Part shown: positions 51,186 through 59,534 of the stretch, one piece after another | Numbering within the stretch: position 1 is the stretch's first letter | Layout: the number at the start of each line of letters is the position of its first letter | DNA from: UMGS172 sp045546915 | Lineage (GTDB): Bacteria > Bacillota > Clostridia > Oscillospirales > Acutalibacteraceae | Direction: 5' to 3' | Assembly (NCBI GenBank): GCA_045546915.1 | Contig: JAZQDU010000008.1 | Coordinates: 62,001 to 126,000 of the forward strand | DNA: 64,000 nucleotides | The notes under the pieces: generated by a model | Told to the model about the DNA's origin: nothing | The model's input: only the letters and a program-made list of their open reading frames with translations | Database searches by the model: none | Translations under genes and position numbers: made by a program

Positions 51186-51224
51186 TAAAAAAGCGGTGCA
51201 AATGATTTTTGCATCGCTTTTTTT
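51186..51224 (+). terminator. Terminator of gdhA
   Basis: AAGCGGTGCAAA against TTTTTGCATCGCTT (one G-T wobble), then TTTTTTTGTTG. Confidence 0.9.
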
Positions 51225-51247
51225 GTTGTTTTATGTCATATATTTTC

Positions 51248-51276
51248 TTGACTTATTATTTTTAATATGCGATAAT
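51248..51276 (+). promoter_or_regulatory. Promoter of galT
   Basis: TTGACT (51248-51253), 17 bases, GATAAT (51271-51276). Confidence 0.7.
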
Positions 51277-51314
51277 ATTTTTGAAAAATTTATGTAAAAT
51301 GGGGCGTTTAAAAA

Positions 51315-52808
51315 ATGATAAACCAAGCCATTAAAAATCTTACTGAATATGCTGTAAAAAGCGGTCTTATTACAACCGAGGATAAGATTTATTGTACTAA
51401 TCGTTTACTTGAAATCTTAGGTCTTGATGAATATGATGAACCTACTGCGGTTACTGAAACCGACCTTGAAAAAGTTTTGTGTGAACTTTTAAATTTTGCG
51501 GTAGAAAAAGGGCTTATTGATGATAATATCACCGAGCGTGATTTGTTTGATACAAAATTGATGAGCGCGTTTTTACCTCGTCCTTCAGAAGTTATAAAAA
51601 CCTTTTGGGAAAAGTATGAAACATCACCCGTAGATGCAACTGATTATTATTACAAACTAAGTTGCGACAGCGACTATATTCGCCGTTATCGTATTAAGCG
51701 AGATATGAAGTGGGTAACATCTACCGAGTATGGCGATATTGATATTACGGTCAACCTTTCAAAGCCTGAAAAAGACCCTAAGGCTATTGCTGCTGCAAAA
51801 AATGCAAAGCAAAGCGGTTATCCTAAGTGCTTACTTTGTAAGGAAAACGAGGGTTATGCAGGAAGACTTAATCACCCTGCAAGGCAAAATCATCGTATTA
51901 TTCCTATGGTGATAAACGATACTCCTTGGATGATGCAGTATAGCCCTTATGTTTATTATAATGAGCATTGCATTGTTTTTAATTCAGAACATACTCCTAT
52001 GGCGATTAACCGCGCTACTTTTAGAAAATTGCTCGATTTTGTAAAGATTTTCCCTCATTATTTTGTAGGTTCAAATGCCGATTTACCGATAGTTGGCGGT
52101 TCTATTCTTACACATGACCATTTCCAAGGCGGTCATTATACCTTTGCAATGGCAAAGGCACCGGTTGAAACCGAAATTGAGTTTAAAGGTTTTGAAAATG
52201 TAAAAGCAGGGATTGTAAAATGGCCAATGTCGGTCATAAGACTTAGTTCAAAAGACGATAAAGCGTTGGTTGACCTTGCAGATAAAATTTTACTTAAATG
52301 GAGAGGATACTCGGACGAGGACGCATTCATCTTTGCTGAGACTGAGGGCACACCGCACAACACAATTACTCCTATTGCTCGTAAAAACGGTGAGAACTTT
52401 GAACTTGACCTTGTTTTGAGAAACAATATTACTACTAATGAGCATCCAATGGGTGTTTATCATCCTCACGCTGAGTTGCATCATATTAAGAAAGAGAATA
52501 TCGGTCTTATTGAGGTAATGGGTCTTGCAGTTCTTCCTGCCCGTCTTAAAGAGGAAATTAAAGTTTTAGGCGAAAAAATTGTAGCAGGCGAGGATTTAAG
52601 AGCCAACGAAGTTACAGAAAAACACGCCGATTGGGCTGAAGAATTCTTAAAGAATTATAATGACGTTAATGCAAACAATGTAGAAGAAATTATCAAAGCC
52701 GAAATTGGCAAGGTTTTTGCCAAAGTTTTGGAACACGCAGGTGTATACAAACGTGATGAAAACGGTATGTCTGCGTTCTTAAAGTTTGTTAATAATGTAA
52801 ATACATAA
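51315..52808 (+). CDS. galT: UDP-glucose--hexose-1-phosphate uridylyltransferase (class II GalT)
   Basis: A 497-residue enzyme, the length of the long class II GalT of Firmicutes (class I proteins are about 350). N-terminal helical part to 160; CLLCKENEGYAGRLNHPARQN at about 172; IPMVINDTPWMMQYSPYVYY at about 196; GGSILTHDHFQGGHYTF with the active-site His region at about 260; and YHPHAELHHIKKENIGLIEV at about 381. It exchanges UMP between UDP-glucose and galactose-1-phosphate in the Leloir pathway; galE is at 62.9-63.9 kb, but galK is not seen. The ribosome site (GGGGCG) is weak. Confidence 0.95.
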   Translation: MINQAIKNLTEYAVKSGLITTEDKIYCTNRLLEILGLDEYDEPTAVTETDLEKVLCELLNFAVEKGLIDDNITERDLFDTKLMSAFLPRPSEVIKTFWEKYETSPVDATDYYYKLSCDSDYIRRYRIKRDMKWVTSTEYGDIDITVNLSKPEKDPKAIAAAKNAKQSGYPKCLLCKENEGYAGRLNHPARQNHRIIPMVINDTPWMMQYSPYVYYNEHCIVFNSEHTPMAINRATFRKLLDFVKIFPHYFVGSNADLPIVGGSILTHDHFQGGHYTFAMAKAPVETEIEFKGFENVKAGIVKWPMSVIRLSSKDDKALVDLADKILLKWRGYSDEDAFIFAETEGTPHNTITPIARKNGENFELDLVLRNNITTNEHPMGVYHPHAELHHIKKENIGLIEVMGLAVLPARLKEEIKVLGEKIVAGEDLRANEVTEKHADWAEEFLKNYNDVNANNVEEIIKAEIGKVFAKVLEHAGVYKRDENGMSAFLKFVNNVNT

Positions 52809-52842
52809 AAGAATGGCACTCCAAAAGGAGTGCCATTCTTTT
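52807..52842. terminator. Bidirectional terminator, galT / small Cys-rich gene
   Basis: AAAAGAATGGCACTCC, four-base loop, GGAGTGCCATTCTTTT; it serves the rightward galT and the leftward small gene that stops at 52845. Confidence 0.93.
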
Positions 52843-52844
52843 GC

Positions 52845-53024
52845 TTAATTTTGTTTTCTTACAATTGCATACTCGTCATCAAGACGGAAAAAGGGGCATT
52901 TGTTATCACTGCTAACGATGTAACGCATATAATCATCTTCATCCATATTCACAAGGCAAATGTAACCGTCAACATCTTCGTCGTAGCAAAAATTACTGCA
53001 CATCTCACAATTCGTATTAGCCAA
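52845..53024 (-). CDS. Small Cys-rich acidic protein (DUF6472-like)
   Basis: A 59-residue protein on the minus strand. The start is TTG 53024, eight bases after a near-perfect AAGGAGGTGACC anti-Shine-Dalgarno match. It begins MANTNCEMCSNFCYDEDVDG and holds five cysteines: C-E-M-C, N-F-C-Y, YICLVN and NKCPFFRLDDEYAIVRKQ. Clostridia carry a conserved family of this size with the pattern NC..C.N..YDE, C.VNMDED, CP.F.LDDEY.IVRKQ; I assign it there from memory. It probably binds zinc. The role is unknown. It has its own promoter (53073-53100) and ends on the terminator shared with galT, so it is a real gene despite its size. Confidence 0.85.
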   Translation of the reverse strand: MANTNCEMCSNFCYDEDVDGYICLVNMDEDDYMRYIVSSDNKCPFFRLDDEYAIVRKQN

Positions 53025-53072
53025 TGACGGTCACCTCCTTAAATGTTTGTAAAGTTTTTTAACTGCAGTTTT

Positions 53073-53100
53073 ATTATAACATGATTTTTAAAATTTTCAA
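53073..53100 (-). promoter_or_regulatory. Promoter of the small Cys-rich gene
   Basis: Leftward: TTGAAA (53100-53095), 16 bases, TATAAT (53078-53073). Confidence 0.75.
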
Positions 53101-53149
53101 TATTACAATATTGTAATGGGTTATTGCTACTTTGTAACGGGCAAAACGC

Positions 53150-53178
53150 TTGAATTTTACCCGTTAATATTATAAAAT
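53150..53178 (+). promoter_or_regulatory. Promoter of the MBG/YDG surface protein
   Basis: TTGAAT (53150-53155), 17 bases, TAAAAT (53173-53178). Confidence 0.65.
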
Positions 53179-53210
53179 TTATAAAGTAGTATGCATATTG
53201 GAGGGGAAAT

Positions 53211-54743
53211 ATGTTTAAAAGGATATTAGGCGTTTTGGCGGCAGTTTTAATTATTGCAATGCCGTTGTCGGCAGGTGCAGTAGTTGACGAAAGAGCGGTC
53301 GAACGACTTGTCAACATATCGGTAACTTTAGACGGAGCAACGCCGACAAGCGGTGAGTATAGTGTAATTGTTACCGAAAAAACAATAGACGACGAGTCTT
53401 ATGAACCAACCGGTAAAATTGAACATATAGAACTTAATGCAGGTAACGGTTATGCACATAAATTTAATATTGATGTAAGCAAAGTTTTTTACCGCTATGA
53501 GTTTCAACTTGAAGGTACCGTCGAAGGCGTGCTTAATGATACACGGATTTTTTCGGTTGAAATAGGTCAGGATATTTTACAGTGCGTAGATAGTTTTGAC
53601 GAAGATAATCCTCAAATTTTTGATATTAGCGACCAAAGTGTTACCTTTAACGCGGTTTTTTCTAATAAAACAGCACCAAAACTTACCGAGGTCAAGGTAA
53701 AGGCGGTTAGTGATAAAAAAATATCGAAGGTTTATGACGGTAATGTAGATGCAGTTGTTACGGCTGATTGTTTTCAAATTGAGGGTATTACCGACGGTGC
53801 TGATGTAAAGTTAGAGTTTGCCTCTGCAAAATTTAATGACCCAAATGTCAAAAAAGCCAAAGAGGTAGTTGTCAGCGGTTTTAAACTCAGCGGAAGAGAT
53901 GCGTCTTCCTACAAAGTGGTAACCGAAGAGGTAAAGTTTCAGGGTGAAATAACCGAGCGCCAAATTACCGTTTCTGCCATAAATACGGTTATGACGATAG
54001 GCGAAATTGAGCCAAAACTCAATTTCAGTGTGGTGGGCGAACTCGTTGGTGACGATAAACTGGTTGGCAACCTTGCCAGGACATCGGGTAATGAAGTAGG
54101 CACTTATGTTATAACCATTGGCACTTTAGCATTGAGTGCAAATAGCGATAATTACAGCATAATTTTTAACGAAGGCATTTTTACAATTTCAAGTTATTCT
54201 AAAAATTCGCTTACTGATAGCGAAAGCAAAATATCGGTTGACGGATTTTTTGATAAATCTGCGTCGTTTACAGTAACCCCCATTTCAGCAACCGATTCAA
54301 ACTATAAAATGTTGTTTGAAAATGCTGCATGGGGTAAGGTGGTTTCGGCTTATAATTTGTCTTTAGACGGTTTTGACGGTGAGGTCACCATTGTTTTTCC
54401 CATACCTGCAGAGTATAAGGGAAAAGACATAGCAATTTATCAAATGATGTCTAACGGTGCTGTGACCTGCTTGAAAACTGTTGCTACCGATACAGTTTCT
54501 CTTTCAACTTTGGAGTGTACGCAGTTTATGTTGGTTGCCGAAAAGGGAGCAACCGATGATAGTGAAAATAAAGAAAAGCGTTCAACCGTTGCAACTATTT
54601 TTCTTGTATTGCTTATAGTGTTGGGCGTTTTGGTGGGTCTTGTGCTTATCATAGTAGCGCTTTTCTTTGGAATGGTATTTTTCAATAAAACGGAGGAACT
54701 GAAAGCTATAATAAGAGGTATAAAAAAGATGTTCCGCAAATAA
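53211..54743 (+). CDS. Surface protein with YDG and MBG domains
   Basis: A 510-residue protein with a signal peptide (MFKRILGVLAAVLIIAMPLS, cut after GAVVDE region). Residues 30-130 form a Cna-like or unknown beta-domain. At about 165-245 comes a YDG domain (SKVYDGNVDAVV, then GDAD-like FQIEGITDGADVKL), and at 250-330 an MBG domain (ITVSAINTVMTIGEIEPKL, ending GTYVITIGTL). The domain after 330 is not recognised. A membrane helix at about 465-492 and a basic tail (RGIKKMFRK) anchor it in the membrane. Such proteins are surface-exposed and probably act in adhesion. No LPxTG signal is present. Confidence 0.88.
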   Translation: MFKRILGVLAAVLIIAMPLSAGAVVDERAVERLVNISVTLDGATPTSGEYSVIVTEKTIDDESYEPTGKIEHIELNAGNGYAHKFNIDVSKVFYRYEFQLEGTVEGVLNDTRIFSVEIGQDILQCVDSFDEDNPQIFDISDQSVTFNAVFSNKTAPKLTEVKVKAVSDKKISKVYDGNVDAVVTADCFQIEGITDGADVKLEFASAKFNDPNVKKAKEVVVSGFKLSGRDASSYKVVTEEVKFQGEITERQITVSAINTVMTIGEIEPKLNFSVVGELVGDDKLVGNLARTSGNEVGTYVITIGTLALSANSDNYSIIFNEGIFTISSYSKNSLTDSESKISVDGFFDKSASFTVTPISATDSNYKMLFENAAWGKVVSAYNLSLDGFDGEVTIVFPIPAEYKGKDIAIYQMMSNGAVTCLKTVATDTVSLSTLECTQFMLVAEKGATDDSENKEKRSTVATIFLVLLIVLGVLVGLVLIIVALFFGMVFFNKTEELKAIIRGIKKMFRK

Positions 54744-54749
54744 ACAGTA

Positions 54750-54784
54750 AAAACGCACAGTTGATAAAACTGTGCGTTTTTTGT
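54750..54784 (+). terminator. Terminator of the surface protein gene
   Basis: AAAACGCACAGTT, five-base loop, AACTGTGCGTTTT, then TTTG. Confidence 0.9.
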
Positions 54785-54830
54785 TGGATAAACGCCTTAA
54801 TTATGATTATATTAAAATAGAGGTGTTTTT

Positions 54831-55679
54831 ATGGAAATTAGGACCGATCTTGCTATTGAGTTTGCCGCTGATAAAACTTCACAAAAAAGCGGTGTTTCGG
54901 TTAAAAAATATGAAGAGGGCAGTATTAGAGTTTCAACAGTAAACATATCTCTGCCCGAAGCCGCAAGAAAATTGGGCAAACCGGTTGGAAAATACGTAAC
55001 GCTTGAATCTACCGGCACAATAAATCTGTTTGAACTTGAAAATTTAAGCACACTTTTAGAAAATGAACTTAAAAGTATATTAGGAGTTATAGACGGAACG
55101 GCACTTGTTGTGGGAATTGGTAATACTACCATAACACCGGATGCGTTAGGACCGACGGTAGCGGCAGGAGTATTGGCAACCCGTCATATAGGCGAAGATT
55201 TAGCAAATAAAATAGGGCTTAAAGGGTTAAGATCGGTTTCGGTGTTGTCACCCGGTGTTTTGGGACAAACGGGGATGGAAACAAAAGAGGTTATTGATGG
55301 TGCCGTATGTAAGGTTTCACCGTCGGTAATAATTTTGATTGATGCATTGGCGGCGAGAGAAGTATCGCGACTTTGCAATACTGTGCAGATATGTGATACA
55401 GGTGTGTCACCGGGTTCGGGAGTGGGTAATTCGCGTAGCGAAATAAGTGAAAAAACGGTAGGTGTACGGTGTATAACCATAGGGGTACCAACGGTTGTTG
55501 AGGCTGCTACATTGTGTTATGACCTGACGGGGCACAGTACTCGTGACCACGAGCCGTTAATTGTCACTCCGCGTGATATTGACCGACTTTCGCTTCGTGC
55601 ATCAAAGGTTATATCGTTGGCTATAAATAAGGTACTTCAACCTGATATTGACCCCGAAATACTAATTGACGTAGTATAA
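54831..55679 (+). CDS. gpr: Germination protease GPR
   Basis: A 282-residue spore protease, somewhat shorter than the 370-residue Bacillus protein, as in many clostridia. The N-terminus MEIRTDLAIEFAADKTSQKS is the conserved propeptide region. The aspartate-dependent catalytic region includes LVVGIGNTTITPDALGPTVA and VICKVSPSVIILIDALAAR-like strands (VSPSVIILIDALAAREVSRL). GPR degrades small acid-soluble spore proteins on germination. A weak sigma-G-like pair (GGATA, 17 bases, TATATTA) precedes the ATG, but is not certain. This gene is one of the strongest signs of an endospore former. Confidence 0.95.
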   Translation: MEIRTDLAIEFAADKTSQKSGVSVKKYEEGSIRVSTVNISLPEAARKLGKPVGKYVTLESTGTINLFELENLSTLLENELKSILGVIDGTALVVGIGNTTITPDALGPTVAAGVLATRHIGEDLANKIGLKGLRSVSVLSPGVLGQTGMETKEVIDGAVCKVSPSVIILIDALAAREVSRLCNTVQICDTGVSPGSGVGNSRSEISEKTVGVRCITIGVPTVVEAATLCYDLTGHSTRDHEPLIVTPRDIDRLSLRASKVISLAINKVLQPDIDPEILIDVV

Positions 55680-55732
55680 ATTATTATAGTTTTTCATATA
55701 TTTTTTTAAGAACACTTTTAAAGGAAAATGAT

Positions 55733-56776
55733 ATGAAAAAGCCTCGTTTTATTTTGAGTTTTTTAGCAGTTTTCATTGTTTTGTCGCTTGTGGTTTTAAG
55801 TGTTGCCGTTTTAAAACCTTACGATAATTTTTTAAAAGCCGCTTGCCTTTCGATATCACCGCATATGTTTGGGAAATTTTATGGCGACAGTGAAATTTTA
55901 GCCCAAACAGTAAGACCGTCAAACTCGGCTTCGGTTAACATTTCAAAACAACATCCCGTAAGTAAGACGGTTGAGACAAAGGTGATAGGTAACATAGTTC
56001 AAAAAACAGTCTCGCCGTATGGTGCCAACACGTCCTTTTCAAACGTGTATATTAATAACAAATGCAAAGAAAGTATAGATATAAAAGGTGGGTTGTCCCA
56101 AAGTTTAGGTTTTAAGGTCGATAAGGGAACAAATCCGCAGGTGCTGATTTACCATACTCACACTACAGAGTCGTATTTTTTGGAGGATAAAAGTGTATAC
56201 ACAGAGGAGGATAACACGCGTACAACCGACAATACTAAAAATGTGGTTGCAGTTGGAGAGAAGATTGCCGAGCAATTGAGAAACGCCGGCTATGAGGTTA
56301 TACATGATAAAACAATGCATGATTACCCCGGTTACACAGGTAGTTATACACGTTCTGCCGAGACGGTAAAGGCGATTCTTAAACAATATCCGTCTATTAA
56401 GGTTGCCATTGACGTTCACCGAGATTCAATAGCAAGCGGCAACAGTGATAAAATAGCACCGACTGTGTTGGTTGACGGAAAGGAAGCAGCACAGGTGATG
56501 CTTGTGATGGGCAGTCAAACAGGAAATATAAGTGGTTATCCGAATTGGCGCCAAAACCTTAAACTGGCAATGAAACTTCAGTATGTTTTTGAGTCTACAT
56601 ATCCCTCGTTTGCACGTCCGATACTATTAAAGTCTGCCAAGTATAATCAAAACTTATCAACGGGTTCTATTTTACTGGAAATGGGCAGTGATGCCAATAC
56701 TTTGGAGCAGGCACTCTATTCGGGCGAATTAGTGGGACGGTCACTTGTGACCTTATTTGATTCTCAGGGACGGTAA
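55733..56776 (+). CDS. spoIIP: Stage II sporulation protein P
   Basis: A 347-residue protein. Residues 7-28 are an N-terminal membrane anchor (FILSFLAVFIVLSLVVLSV), so the enzyme faces the space between the septal membranes. The catalytic domain starts QVLIYHTHTTESYF (first zinc His) at about 137, and VAIDVHRDSIA (Asp and His region) comes at about 222. SpoIIP has amidase and endopeptidase activities and works with SpoIID and SpoIIM to thin the septum in engulfment. The gpr-spoIIP order is conserved in Firmicutes, giving a firm assignment. Confidence 0.96.
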   Translation: MKKPRFILSFLAVFIVLSLVVLSVAVLKPYDNFLKAACLSISPHMFGKFYGDSEILAQTVRPSNSASVNISKQHPVSKTVETKVIGNIVQKTVSPYGANTSFSNVYINNKCKESIDIKGGLSQSLGFKVDKGTNPQVLIYHTHTTESYFLEDKSVYTEEDNTRTTDNTKNVVAVGEKIAEQLRNAGYEVIHDKTMHDYPGYTGSYTRSAETVKAILKQYPSIKVAIDVHRDSIASGNSDKIAPTVLVDGKEAAQVMLVMGSQTGNISGYPNWRQNLKLAMKLQYVFESTYPSFARPILLKSAKYNQNLSTGSILLEMGSDANTLEQALYSGELVGRSLVTLFDSQGR

Positions 56777-56779
56777 AAA

Positions 56780-57121
56780 ATGAAGACGTTAAAAAGAAAA
56801 AGTAATTCAATAATTATTGCGGTACGCTCAGCGACGGTAACAGCAATGTTGCTTGTGGCTTTGTATACCGCAATATTTTTTATGGGTAAAAGTTATACTG
56901 TTATGGAAAAAACTGCCTTTGGTCGTGATGTTTCTTTTCTTACTATGCCAAATAAGGACCATTATGTGTTTTTTGGTCAGGAATATAAAATACCCATAAT
57001 ATCAGTAACGGAGCAGGTGCTTAATTTTTGCAGAATTTATGCACCTGGCATAATAAAACTCCTTAATTACCTTACTACGGTAATTAAGGAGTTTGGTGGG
57101 TTAATCGTCAAAATGTTTTAG
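56780..57121 (+). CDS. Unknown single-pass protein after spoIIP
   Basis: A 113-residue protein starting three bases after the spoIIP stop, so co-transcribed. One transmembrane helix at about 17-38 (SATVTAMLLVALYTAIFFMG) and then a C-terminal part with YVFFGQEYKIPIISVTEQ. No family recognised. The last 21 bases overlap the 3' end of the convergent rodA-like gene, and a perfect 15-bp hairpin lies inside its coding end (57056-57094). Position suggests a sporulation-linked protein, but nothing in the sequence shows it. Confidence 0.7.
   Translation: MKTLKRKSNSIIIAVRSATVTAMLLVALYTAIFFMGKSYTVMEKTAFGRDVSFLTMPNKDHYVFFGQEYKIPIISVTEQVLNFCRIYAPGIIKLLNYLTTVIKEFGGLIVKMF
57056..57094 (-). terminator. Perfect 15-bp hairpin, probable rodA terminator inside a coding region
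   Basis: AAACTCCTTAATTAC, nine-base loop, GTAATTAAGGAGTTT. On the minus strand it follows the rodA-like stop (57101) by six bases, and a TTTTATTAT stretch comes next. On the plus strand it lies in codons of the 113-residue gene. Confidence 0.7.
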
Positions 57122-58267
57122 TTTACGGTGGGGAAGATAGGTTGTGTCTGAGTCACGGTGCATATACACGCTCATTACAACGCCGATACTAAAGCAGGTA
57201 CATAAGAGCGAAGTGCCGCCTGCACTAAAAAACGGTAGCGTTACGCCAATAACCGGTAACAACCACAAGCACATGCCGATGTTTATTACGGTTTGGGCAA
57301 AAATCATGCTGAAAATTCCTGTGCATATTACAAGCCCTGCTTTGTTGTGGGCAAGAAAACCGATGTGCAAAATACGAATACATATTGCCGATATTAAAAT
57401 AAGAACAGCAACACAACCGAAAAAGCCGAGTTCTTCACCAATGCTTGTAAAAATAAAATCGTTATATCCCTCAGGAATAGAACCGCTTTGAACAAGCGTG
57501 CCGTTAAATAAACCTTCGCCCAAAAGTCCTCCGTTAGCCATGGCAACACGGCCGCGCCATTGTTGATATAAAGTTCCTAAATAGTCTGACTCGGTGCCGA
57601 AAAACAACGCACCTATGCGGGAACGTTGGTCGTCATTCATAACAAAGAAGTAGGCAAACGGTAAGGCGGTAACAACGGCACCAAGAGCGATTATGAAATA
57701 TCTTAATTTAACACCTGCGGCAAACATCATACCAACCGTCATAATGCCAAAAACGAGAGCACTACCGTCGTCGCCCTGAAAATGTATAAGTAAAACGGGA
57801 ACGGCACCGTGAAGCGCTAAAAGGCAGGTGTGAACAAAACTTTTAACCTTGTCCCCAATTGTAAGACAGTGGTATCCAAAGGTTATAACAAAGCAAACCT
57901 TTAATAATTCTGCCGGCTGAAAAGAAATACCGCCGGGTAACAAAAGCCACGCCTTGTCGTCGGTGTTACCGGGTGCAAAGCCAAAGAAAAAGGTTAAAAC
58001 TACAAGCGAAAGACCGACAAGTGCAATAATAGGCCAAAATTTAATAAATGTCTTATAGTTAAAACTGCTTATTGTAATTATGGCAATAACACCTAAAAGT
58101 AAAGAAAATAATTGCATTAAAAAGTCGCCCAAATCTCTGCCGTTTAGAAAATATGTCGACGATAAAACAGCGACCGCGCCAAAAAGCGATGCCACTATAC
58201 ATAGAATATATAATAATTTGTCACATTCGCGAATGTAGTCGGCGATTTTGCGAAAAATCAGTCTCAT
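57101..58267 (-). CDS. RodA/FtsW/SpoVE-family SEDS glycosyltransferase
   Basis: A 388-residue protein with about ten transmembrane helices. The family signature is at about 115-135: PGGISFQPAELLKVCFVITF; the loop QGDDGSALVFG carries the acidic residue essential for polymerase activity, and a NIGMCLWLLPVIGVTLPFFS stretch lies near the end. SEDS proteins polymerise lipid II with a partner PBP. It is near spoIIP, but a plain RodA role is as likely as a SpoVE role. It has its own promoter and is convergent with spoIIP and the 113-residue gene. Confidence 0.93.
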   Translation of the reverse strand: MRLIFRKIADYIRECDKLLYILCIVASLFGAVAVLSSTYFLNGRDLGDFLMQLFSLLLGVIAIITISSFNYKTFIKFWPIIALVGLSLVVLTFFFGFAPGNTDDKAWLLLPGGISFQPAELLKVCFVITFGYHCLTIGDKVKSFVHTCLLALHGAVPVLLIHFQGDDGSALVFGIMTVGMMFAAGVKLRYFIIALGAVVTALPFAYFFVMNDDQRSRIGALFFGTESDYLGTLYQQWRGRVAMANGGLLGEGLFNGTLVQSGSIPEGYNDFIFTSIGEELGFFGCVAVLILISAICIRILHIGFLAHNKAGLVICTGIFSMIFAQTVINIGMCLWLLPVIGVTLPFFSAGGTSLLCTCFSIGVVMSVYMHRDSDTTYLPHRKLKHFDD

Positions 58268-58297
58268 AAAACTTGTCCTTTTTTATTTTCTTTAATT

Positions 58298-58326
58298 ATT
58301 ATAGACTAAAACAAAAAATAGTTCAA
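58298..58326 (-). promoter_or_regulatory. Promoter of the rodA-like gene
   Basis: Leftward: TTGAAC (58326-58321), 17 bases, TATAAT (58303-58298). Confidence 0.8.
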
Positions 58327-58384
58327 GATGTACTTTAAATATTGGAATAAATATGTTATACTGTGTTTTAAGTGAGGTGGAAAT

Positions 58385-58813
58385 ATGTCGACTGAGGTAT
58401 TTGTTTCAAATTCTGTGTTAGAAACTGAAGATTTTGCGTTGGGTTTAGCACAGAAAATAACCAAGGGTGTTGTTATCGCCATGAAGGGTGACCTTGGTGC
58501 CGGCAAGACCTGCTTTACAAGAGGGTTTGCTAAAGGAATGGGATATGACGGCGACGTTAATTCTCCAACCTTTGCTATTGTTAATGAGTATCTTGGCGGA
58601 AGATTACCGATATTTCACTTTGATATGTACCGTGTTTCGGGGTGGGAAGACCTTTATACTACGGGGTATTTTGAATATTTGGAATCGGGCGGTGTGTTGC
58701 TCATTGAGTGGAGCGAAAATATTGAGTCGGCATTGCCTGATAACACAATAACTGTAACGATAGAAAATTGCGGTGAAACTAAGCGAAAAATCACCGTTGA
58801 AGGTAAGTGTTAA
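58385..58813 (+). CDS. tsaE: tRNA t6A synthesis ATPase TsaE
   Basis: A 142-residue ATPase of normal length. Walker A GDLGAGKTCFTRGFAKGMG, then SPTFAIVNEYLGG and FHFDMYRVSGWEDLYTTGYF, the invariant pattern of the family, and LIEWSENIESALP (Walker B-like). It acts with TsaB and TsaD in the threonylcarbamoyl modification of tRNA A37; tsaD is not in this window. The tsaB start follows its stop by one base. Confidence 0.96.
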   Translation: MSTEVFVSNSVLETEDFALGLAQKITKGVVIAMKGDLGAGKTCFTRGFAKGMGYDGDVNSPTFAIVNEYLGGRLPIFHFDMYRVSGWEDLYTTGYFEYLESGGVLLIEWSENIESALPDNTITVTIENCGETKRKITVEGKC

Positions 58814-58814
58814 A

Positions 58815-59528
58815 ATGATTATTTTGGGAATTGAATGTACTGCGAGTCCCGTTTCGTGTGCCGTTTTTGAGGACGATAAATTAAAAGCAGAATATTTTTT
58901 AGATGTTAAAACTACTCATTCTCAGACGTTATTGCCTATGGTCGAGTCGGTACTGCAATCTTGCAACTGTAAAATCAGCGATGTTGATATGATAGCCGTT
59001 ACCGACGGACCCGGTTCGTTTACGGGAGTGAGAATTGGTGTCAGTGCAGTTAAAGGTTTTGCGCAACCGCTTTCTATTCCGTGTAAGCCTGTTTCGGTGC
59101 TTCTTGGTATGGCGTATAATTTTGCTTTATTCGACTGTTATGTTTGTGCCGTTATGGATGCACGTTGCAATCAGGTTTATAACGCATTGTTTTCAATTGA
59201 AAACGGTAGTGTGAACCGTATGTGCGACGACAGAGCGTTAATGATTGATGAACTTTTGATAGAAATTGAGCAACTGTCAAAATCAGAAAAGCCTGTGTTT
59301 GTTGTCGGTGACGGTGCGGAGTTGTTTTATGAAAAAGCAAAAGATATTGGCAACAACATAAAATTAGCACCCAGCCATCTTGTAAGGCAAAAAGCATCGG
59401 GAATTTGCATGGCGGCAATGTCAAACAGTGAAAATAGTAAAACTGTTTCGGCAACCGAGTTGTTGCCTAAATATTTAAGGCTTCCTCAAGCCGAACGAGA
59501 ACTAAGAGCAAAACAAATGAAAGGATGA
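58815..59528 (+). CDS. tsaB: tRNA t6A synthesis protein TsaB
   Basis: A 237-residue protein; ATG 58815 chosen, one base after the tsaE stop. It opens MIILGIECTASPVSCAVFED, with the SxxLLPMVESVL-type second motif (TLLPMVESVL) and VTDGPGSFTGVRIGVSAVKG at about 66, diagnostic of TsaB. It is the non-catalytic partner of TsaD. Downstream rpiB starts six bases later, so tsaE-tsaB-rpiB form one operon. Confidence 0.95.
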   Translation: MIILGIECTASPVSCAVFEDDKLKAEYFLDVKTTHSQTLLPMVESVLQSCNCKISDVDMIAVTDGPGSFTGVRIGVSAVKGFAQPLSIPCKPVSVLLGMAYNFALFDCYVCAVMDARCNQVYNALFSIENGSVNRMCDDRALMIDELLIEIEQLSKSEKPVFVVGDGAELFYEKAKDIGNNIKLAPSHLVRQKASGICMAAMSNSENSKTVSATELLPKYLRLPQAERELRAKQMKG

Positions 59529-59534
59529 TTATAA

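Noticed and set aside
54786..54830. Sigma-G promoter before gpr
   Set aside because: A GGATA...TATATTA pair with about 17 bases spacing fits loosely, but the consensus match is too weak to annotate as a feature.
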